Shown here piece by piece: positions 9,297 to 13,701 of a DNA stretch of 13,701 nt; the first letter of the stretch is position 1; each line of letters opens with the position of its first letter. Both the position numbers and the translations under genes were made by a program. Under the pieces are notes generated by a model that did no database searches, was not told where the DNA came from, and saw only the letters and a list, made by a program, of their open reading frames with translations. Origin of the DNA: Gracilaria caudata (taxonomy: Eukaryota; Rhodophyta; Florideophyceae; Gracilariales; Gracilariaceae); assembly GCA_030374735.1 (NCBI GenBank), contig JASCIV010000711.1, forward strand, positions 1-13,701. The letters are read 5' to 3'.

Positions 9297-9557
9297 GCCG
9301 CTGTTGAAGTCAGTGCCTGCATGCGTCGGAAACCGGGTGTGAACCGGACGATGTTGTGCAAGTGCCGCCCATATGTGCTGAACGACATGGAGCATTTTGT
9401 TTTATGTTGTTCATTGCGGACTTTACCTCGAAGAGTACGTTTACCACCTTCTCAAGATCGTCGAGGCATGGCAGTAGCAGAAATCATCAAGAAGTGGCGT
9501 GAAAGAATGTTGGTTTACTTAATGAGCGTTTCTTTGAACAGGAGCGCTCTCAAGTGA
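9297..9557 (+). mobile_element. Second LINE 3' fragment, abutting the first
   Basis: Immediately after the GAA-rich tail of the preceding element, an open frame encodes C-K-C-x9-HFVL-C-C. Its spacing is the same as in the upstream copy: two Cys one residue apart, nine residues, then HFVL-x-C. RRVRL and a Trp/Lys-rich tail ending at the TGA at 9555-9557 follow. Outside the finger the sequences differ substantially, so these are diverged relatives rather than a recent duplicate. The frame has an ATG at 9321, but the fragment starts mid-domain and cannot be a full protein. I see no distinct tail at its 3' end. Confidence 0.5.
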
Positions 9558-9603
9558 TTGAACTATTGCACCCGTAAATGAGCGAGAGAGAATAGTCCCA
9601 GCT

Positions 9604-9715
9604 GTGGCCGCGGCCACTCATTGAAGACATGGTTTCGAACGCAAAGTGACAGCCATGCAGACAACTGGAACGTTCCGAAATGATACCACCTCATAAACCT
9701 TCCCAGTATAAAAAG
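9604..9715 (+). promoter_or_regulatory. BCAT copy 2 promoter: TATA box and two palindromes
   Basis: TATAAAAAG lies at 9707-9715, and no ATG occurs between it and 9919. The TATA-to-ATG distance is 212 bp, against 219 bp in copy 1, and both boxes read AGTATAAA. Upstream lie two perfect palindromes: GTGGCCGCGGCCAC (9604-9617) and GGAACGTTCC (9667-9676), plausible sites for dimeric factors. The TGAGTCA and CACGTG sites of copy 1 are absent. Confidence 0.5.
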
Positions 9716-9741
9716 TCTCCGCGATTTCCAAAGCACGTTAG

Positions 9742-9918
9742 CTTAACCACTGCGTCTTCTTTGCCTTTGCCCACATACAAGGCAAGCGACGCTTTTCTCC
9801 CACTACTCGCTGTAGCTGGCTCTTAGCTGTTGACTACTTTGTCCAACCGCACAATAATTTTAGGCCTGTTTCTCAGCTTTTGTCAACGCAAAAAGCCGTA
9901 CCTGTACCTTCCCTCAAC
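9742..9918 (+). other. Leader of BCAT copy 2 with in-frame remnant of a presequence
   Basis: These 59 codons are open and in frame with BCAT copy 2 but contain no ATG. Near the end, codons for LSTQ followed 13 residues later by MVQ align with LSTQ...MVQ in the presequence of copy 1, where the gap is ten; the DNA word TGTCAACGCA is shared (9881-9890 and 7519-7528). The stretch is basic, with one acidic residue. It may be a lost transit peptide, one started from a non-AUG codon, or the edge of a second exon. TTTCTCAG at 9869-9876 would pass as a 3' splice site. Confidence 0.5.
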
Positions 9919-10965
9919 ATGGTACAACCAAAGATGAAGCAAGCAACCCCAAAGCTGGACTGGAAAAACCTCGGATTTCAATACATTCAAACCGCATGCT
10001 ATGTGAAATGTGTGTGGAAAGATGGAGAATGGTCTTCGCCCTCTATTGAAACTGAACCGTTTATACGTATGCACATTGCTAGCACGGCTTTGCACTACGG
10101 ACAAAGTTGTTTTGAAGGGCTAAAGGCGTTTCGTGGACAAGATGATGTGGTAAGAATCTTTCGAGCCGATGAAAATGCAAAACGATTGCACGCTTCAGCA
10201 GAACGACTTGTGATTCCGCCCGTTCCTGAAGAGTTATTTTTGTATGTTGTTCACATGGCAGTTCGCGAGAATATTGACTACGTGCCACCGTATGGAAGTG
10301 GAGGATCATTGTATATCCGACCATTACTTTTCGGGAGTGGCGCGAAAATTGGGTTACAATCATCTGATGAATTCACGTTTCTCGTAATGGTGGTGCCTGT
10401 CGGGGATTACTACAAGGGTGGATTATCACCGGTGACGGCTATTGTGATGCAGAATTTCGATCGTGCAGCTCCAAAGGGAGTCGGTCACGTTAAAGTGTCT
10501 GGCAACTATGCAGCAGACCTTATGCCAAATTTGATGGGCAAAAGCGCTGGGTATCCTATTAATCTCTACCTAGACGCGCAGAACCGTCGGACTATCGAAG
10601 AGTTTGGCACGTCCAACTTTTTTGGATTGAAAGGGAGTACTTATGTGACACCAAACTCTGCCAGTGTGTTACCGAGCATCACGAACAACACGCTGATGCA
10701 ACTGGCAAAAGATGAAGGAATGGTGGTGGAACAACGAGAAATCGATATTGACGAATTGGAAGAATTTGAGGAGGTCGGCGCGTGTGGCACTGCGGTTGTG
10801 ATCACTGCGGTCTCACGTGTGGTGCATGGGAGCAAGTTGTATGAGATAGGTAACGATCCCGACCGCGTTGGCGAGCGCCTTCGTCGTTTGTACGAAAAAG
10901 TACAAGCCATTCAATACGGCGAGCAGCTAGACCTGCACGGTTGGACGCAACCGGTGAAGATATGA
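9919..10965 (+). CDS. BCAT: Branched-chain amino acid aminotransferase, probable cytosolic copy
   Basis: The 348-residue protein has the same complete catalytic domain as the upstream copy, with the PLP lysine at K192 and the GACGTA phosphate loop at 287-292. It acts on leucine, isoleucine and valine. The start chosen is the first ATG after the TATA box, in the strong context AACATGG. A TTG at 9880 would extend the frame by 13 residues but is an unlikely initiator. The start matches Met45 of copy 1, so the presequence is missing and a cytosolic location is inferred. Differences from copy 1 lie only in the first six residues and the last 27 (for example KVQ for KVR, ending WTQPVKI for WAQPLLM). 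The gene is convergent with the glycosyltransferase, 179 bp stop to stop. If an upstream exon is spliced on, the targeting call would change. Confidence 0.9.
   Translation: MVQPKMKQATPKLDWKNLGFQYIQTACYVKCVWKDGEWSSPSIETEPFIRMHIASTALHYGQSCFEGLKAFRGQDDVVRIFRADENAKRLHASAERLVIPPVPEELFLYVVHMAVRENIDYVPPYGSGGSLYIRPLLFGSGAKIGLQSSDEFTFLVMVVPVGDYYKGGLSPVTAIVMQNFDRAAPKGVGHVKVSGNYAADLMPNLMGKSAGYPINLYLDAQNRRTIEEFGTSNFFGLKGSTYVTPNSASVLPSITNNTLMQLAKDEGMVVEQREIDIDELEEFEEVGACGTAVVITAVSRVVHGSKLYEIGNDPDRVGERLRRLYEKVQAIQYGEQLDLHGWTQPVKI
9935..10882 (+). repeat. 948-bp identical segment, copy B (conversion tract)
   Basis: Partner of 7564-8511. It begins within codon 6 and ends 28 codons, counting the stop, before the end of the gene. 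The promoters and 3' flanks of the two genes are not alike, so the identity is confined to the coding core. Confidence 0.85.
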
Positions 10966-11144
10966 TTCCCAGCAGTTGCCAAGTGTCCTCGCAGACTGGG
11001 AATTTCCCACGCTTGCTCGCTCTCGAGACTGATGCTCCTCCACAGTTGCGCTCAACCTTTCCTTTTGTTTTCCCGTGCTCCTGTGCTCGCATGGCACTGT
11101 ATGTTTACATTACTCGCCCGGAAAAGGAGCGTTGAGGCTCATGA

Positions 11145-12839
11145 TTAGCACCGATTCCATGGTAGTGCCAACCACGATGGCCACAAACTCATGACGCGGT
11201 CCACCGTCCAATAAAACCTAGCCTGGAACTTGTCCCAGCGTCGTTGAAATCCCTTGAGCTTTCCGAAATGTTGGCCACTAAGATACACATTCTTTCCACC
11301 AAGACGCCCTGCAGCCTCCGAAAAACTGCTCCAGTTGGACCCATAAATCTTCCTCGTCTTCGACAAGCAAATAAGATCGGCCATTGCGTACTTGACGCAT
11401 CCCTCCAAGCGATCATCGCAGCTTCGCTCAATGTGCAGAATGCGTTCATCGCCAAAGCGCTTCCTCAGAGCTTGCACCACCTCAACATCATCTGAAGCCA
11501 CGAAAAACTTGACACTCTTTTGACGTTTAACAGCCCACTGCATTTTCTTGACAAACACCTTGAGGCTGGAGCGAGATCTCCAGTAGTCGGTGACACGCGC
11601 GCCAACGCGTGTATACTCACAGCGCGTGCGAACATCAACGTTGTCCCTAGCGAGGCTTCTCGATCGAATATGCACGCCAATTGCTCGGCGCAACTCATTA
11701 GGATTCAACTGTTGCACGATTTGCATCACGCCATGGCTAGGAGTCAACAGCGTAAGCTCGTGGTTCACAACAGAGCGCAAAGACATGCTGGCGGGTTCCG
11801 TTTTAGCCACATAGGCGCTCTTGAAGTACACATGTTTGGTGGTATGAATTAAACGAGTGCCATGGCGCTTGCGTTGCTGCAGATCGACAGCCGGTGGTTT
11901 CGATATTGTAAGTTGAGCGGTTCCGTTACGTAGCTGTGGGTATTGTTGTGCGTACTGCAACCAATTCTGTAGCGACGCGTCGTGAGCCTCAGGCATCTGA
12001 AAGCGCATCAAAATACCTGGCTCAGAATCGCCACCGTCCTTCTCCATATAGCTGACGGCATGCCACGAAGCATTTCGTTCGGCGGCTTCGTTCCATGCTA
12101 AGAAGCGATCCATAATAATGAGATCGTCGTACAGTACGCCGTGCAATGTAGAGGAATGGTGATGCGCGGTCAGCACCTCCTCGAACGGGGCGGCAAGATG
12201 CGGATCGTTCTCCCAGATGATGACGGGTACACGTCTGGTGGCCCGGGCCATGGCCAGGCCGGATGCGAGCGCGCGCAGACGGTTGCCCAAGCCGTTTTGC
12301 GTGTGCACGAACAAGACCCGCGCGCGCGCGTACAAAAGGTGTGCGTGAGGGTGCGCGAGCATATCGGCCAGCACGAGCTTCCAAAGCAGCCGGTAGGCGA
12401 CGCGGTGTGTCATGCAACGCACGACCATGGGCGGCACATCGTACAGCGAGTGCAACGCAGTATGCACCGACGCGGCGTCGCGTACGATTCGATCCACGTG
12501 AGCTCGCAGCTGCGGCGGCAACGCCGGGGCGACATCAGGAATAAACTGAGCGGTGTCGTTCAAAGACGGGTGAACAGAAAAGAGCTGCATGCGCGGCTCT
12601 GACGGAGACGGCACCAGCGGCGCACGGGGCGGAACAAACAGCGGCGCGGAGCGCAGCAGCGACGAGGAAGAGGACATTAAAGTGAGAGTAAACACGAGCA
12701 ACACCAGCAGCAATACGGCGTGCGACACAGAGAGCCGCGTCGGTAGCTTTGCTCTTCTAACGGCGATGCGTCTCCCCGCTCTGCGCAGCGCGCGACGGAG
12801 GTCGGCGTACAGAGAGCCGGCCGCGAGAAGCGACGCCAT
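11145..12839 (-). CDS. Type II membrane glycosyltransferase, fucosyltransferase-like superfamily (564 aa)
   Basis: The ATG at 12839-12837 lies in the context GCCATGG. A short Arg-rich cytosolic tail precedes one membrane anchor (about residues 38-55), then a Ser/Pro-rich stem and a luminal catalytic domain, the layout of Golgi transferases. Motifs fit the GT-B fucosyltransferase-like group (NodZ/FUT8, protein O-fucosyltransferases, plant GT37): QNGLGNRLRALASG (181-194); GVHIRSRS (388-395), whose H-x-R corresponds to the GDP-sugar-binding motif of the group; FFVASDD (445-451); and ADLICLSKTRKIYGSNWSSF (487-506). Sequons lie at N94, N256, N305 and N502. The likely reaction is transfer of fucose from GDP-fucose to a glycan or protein; donor and acceptor are inferred, not shown. 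The N-terminal half is far richer in G+C than the C-terminal half. A (CG)6 run (12319-12330) encodes the ARAR just before the first motif. Confidence 0.82.
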   Translation of the reverse strand: MASLLAAGSLYADLRRALRRAGRRIAVRRAKLPTRLSVSHAVLLLVLLVFTLTLMSSSSSLLRSAPLFVPPRAPLVPSPSEPRMQLFSVHPSLNDTAQFIPDVAPALPPQLRAHVDRIVRDAASVHTALHSLYDVPPMVVRCMTHRVAYRLLWKLVLADMLAHPHAHLLYARARVLFVHTQNGLGNRLRALASGLAMARATRRVPVIIWENDPHLAAPFEEVLTAHHHSSTLHGVLYDDLIIMDRFLAWNEAAERNASWHAVSYMEKDGGDSEPGILMRFQMPEAHDASLQNWLQYAQQYPQLRNGTAQLTISKPPAVDLQQRKRHGTRLIHTTKHVYFKSAYVAKTEPASMSLRSVVNHELTLLTPSHGVMQIVQQLNPNELRRAIGVHIRSRSLARDNVDVRTRCEYTRVGARVTDYWRSRSSLKVFVKKMQWAVKRQKSVKFFVASDDVEVVQALRKRFGDERILHIERSCDDRLEGCVKYAMADLICLSKTRKIYGSNWSSFSEAAGRLGGKNVYLSGQHFGKLKGFQRRWDKFQARFYWTVDRVMSLWPSWLALPWNRC

Positions 12840-13701
12840 GGCGAAGCGGAACGGCGAATGGCGACGTCGACGCGCGCTCTGGAAGAGAACGCTGCGCGTG
12901 TCTCATAGGTGGCGCGCGCGGCAATGTGCGGGCGGCGACGCGACGCGCGGCGTGGCGCAGCGGCAGCGAGGCGCGCGCGCGCTAGTGGCGCTGTAAACGG
13001 CTCCACCGCGCCCACTCCCGGGGAATGAAGGTGACGCGTCATGTGCCTCAAACGGTCACAGCGTGCGCTTGCCACCACACGCGTGCACGTGCACACGGCT
13101 CAAGGTGGTCCACGTTGCGTGTACGGTGCCACGATGCCACGATGCCAGCGCGCACGCGTGGCTTTAGCTGCGCCGGCGCGACGTGGAGGCGGCAGCACGA
13201 TTGGCGGCGGCGCGCACGCGCACTGCAGACAGAGCTGCAACAGTGGTGGCGGCTGCGACAGTGGGAGGCGGCGCAGCGCGAGCGCGAGCAAAATATCTTT
13301 GCAGATACGCTTTGACTGGTGATTGGCGCGCGAGCAAGCGCATATCTTGGGGGGGCTCGCGCGCGTCGTCACGCCCGCGCGAGCCGCCTTCCGCCACGCG
13401 CCGAGCCCCGTTCGGGGCCGCGGCGGCGGCGCGGCAGCCAGCGCGCGCGTCGGGAATTTTTACGATTTTTGCGGCGCTCGCGCGCCAATCACAGCGCGGA
13501 GCGGCGCACTCGGTCACGCCAAAATATCTACTGCTTGGCGGGCGTTGGCCTGGTGCCGGCGCGTCGCGTGCTCGCGCCGTGTTGCGTCTGTTGCGCGCGC
13601 TGCTGCAGCTGTCCGTCTCAGCTGCCCGTCGCTTCGAGTCAAAGGACGCATCCGCCACGCACCTCGACGCGCGACTCCCATTCGCGCCGCGCTATCCTCC
13701 T
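12840..13701. promoter_or_regulatory. G+C- and CpG-rich upstream region, possibly a bidirectional promoter
   Basis: This stretch lies 5' of the minus-strand glycosyltransferase. Its long open frames (for example minus 13164-13658 and plus 12589-12996) encode Arg/Ala-rich low-complexity sequence in several frames at once, as expected from G+C richness with few stop codons, so I do not call genes. It contains (GC)6 at 12971-12982 and a tandem GCCACGAT x2 at 13128-13143, plus the motifs listed separately. No TATA box is visible for the minus gene. A plus-strand gene may begin beyond the window. Confidence 0.45.
13290..13529. promoter_or_regulatory. Paired AAAATATCT motifs and 17-bp inverted repeat with ATTGGCGC
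   Basis: AAAATATCT, the evening element of plant circadian promoters, occurs exactly at 13290-13298 and 13521-13529. Between them GTGATTGGCGCGCGAGC (13319-13335) is the perfect reverse complement of 13476-13492. Each arm contains ATTGGCGC, which fits the plant E2F consensus WTTSSCSS and includes an inverted CCAAT box. A further ATTGGCGG lies near 13200. In a background this rich in G+C the A+T-rich words stand out. Their function in this organism is not shown by the sequence. Confidence 0.4.

Noticed and set aside
9880..9918. TTG start for BCAT copy 2
   Set aside because: A TTG start is unlikely in a eukaryote, and the ATG at 9919 is the first after the TATA box with a strong context. The stretch is kept as a presequence remnant instead.
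9880..10965. BCAT copy 2 as a retrocopy made by the neighbouring LINEs
   Set aside because: No poly(A) tail or target-site duplication flanks it, it has its own TATA promoter, and identity stops inside the coding sequence at both ends. Neither copy has visible introns, so intron loss cannot be tested.
12022..12602. Long frames opposite the 5' half of the glycosyltransferase gene
   Set aside because: They are G+C-driven shadows of the real gene, with low-complexity Arg/Ala/His content and no motif.
13164..13658. 164-residue minus-strand frame in the CpG-rich end
   Set aside because: Composition is Arg/Ala/Pro low complexity and several frames are open at once, as expected where stop codons are rare.
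1..13701. tRNA genes, rRNA genes or CRISPR arrays
   Set aside because: No tRNA B-box with a matching cloverleaf, no rRNA segment and no regularly spaced direct repeats were found on reading both strands by eye.

Overview
The window looks like nuclear DNA of an intron-poor eukaryotic alga, most likely a red alga. Long single-exon genes have TATA boxes, and their initiator ATGs lie about 210-220 bp downstream in good start contexts. There are no operons or ribosome-binding sites. A 392-residue aminotransferase begins with MAFV, the phenylalanine-bearing start common in plastid transit peptides of red algae and glaucophytes; intron poverty favours red algae. This placement is inference, since no marker gene is present.

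Layout. Positions 1-3389 hold no gene I can support, only small repeats, a compound hairpin (1816-1891) and a possible trace of a retrotransposon tail (344-373). Next come a motif-rich upstream region (3390-3602) and an intronless gene for a 461-residue cysteine-rich protein of unknown family (3853-5238). A second gene-poor stretch (5239-7023) holds at most decayed coding traces.

The centre is a direct pair of branched-chain aminotransferase (BCAT) genes, 7416-8594 and 9919-10965, separated by the eroded 3' ends of two non-LTR retrotransposons (8840-9557). The two BCAT genes are identical over 948 bp and differ sharply on both sides, with 17 differences in the last 84 nt. This fits an older tandem pair homogenised by recent gene conversion. 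Copy 1 has a presequence suited to an organelle. Copy 2 starts at the Met matching internal Met45 of copy 1, and its leader keeps an in-frame remnant of the presequence without an ATG. The pair therefore probably splits one reaction between an organelle and the cytosol, with different promoters.

On the right, convergent with BCAT copy 2, a minus-strand gene (11145-12839) encodes a type II membrane glycosyltransferase of the fucosyltransferase-like superfamily, likely Golgi-resident. Its 5' half and the following 860 bp become very rich in G+C and CpG. That last stretch holds two exact AAAATATCT motifs and a 17-bp inverted repeat carrying ATTGGCGC, and reads as a promoter region. Apart from the BCAT pair, the genes show no evident shared pathway.
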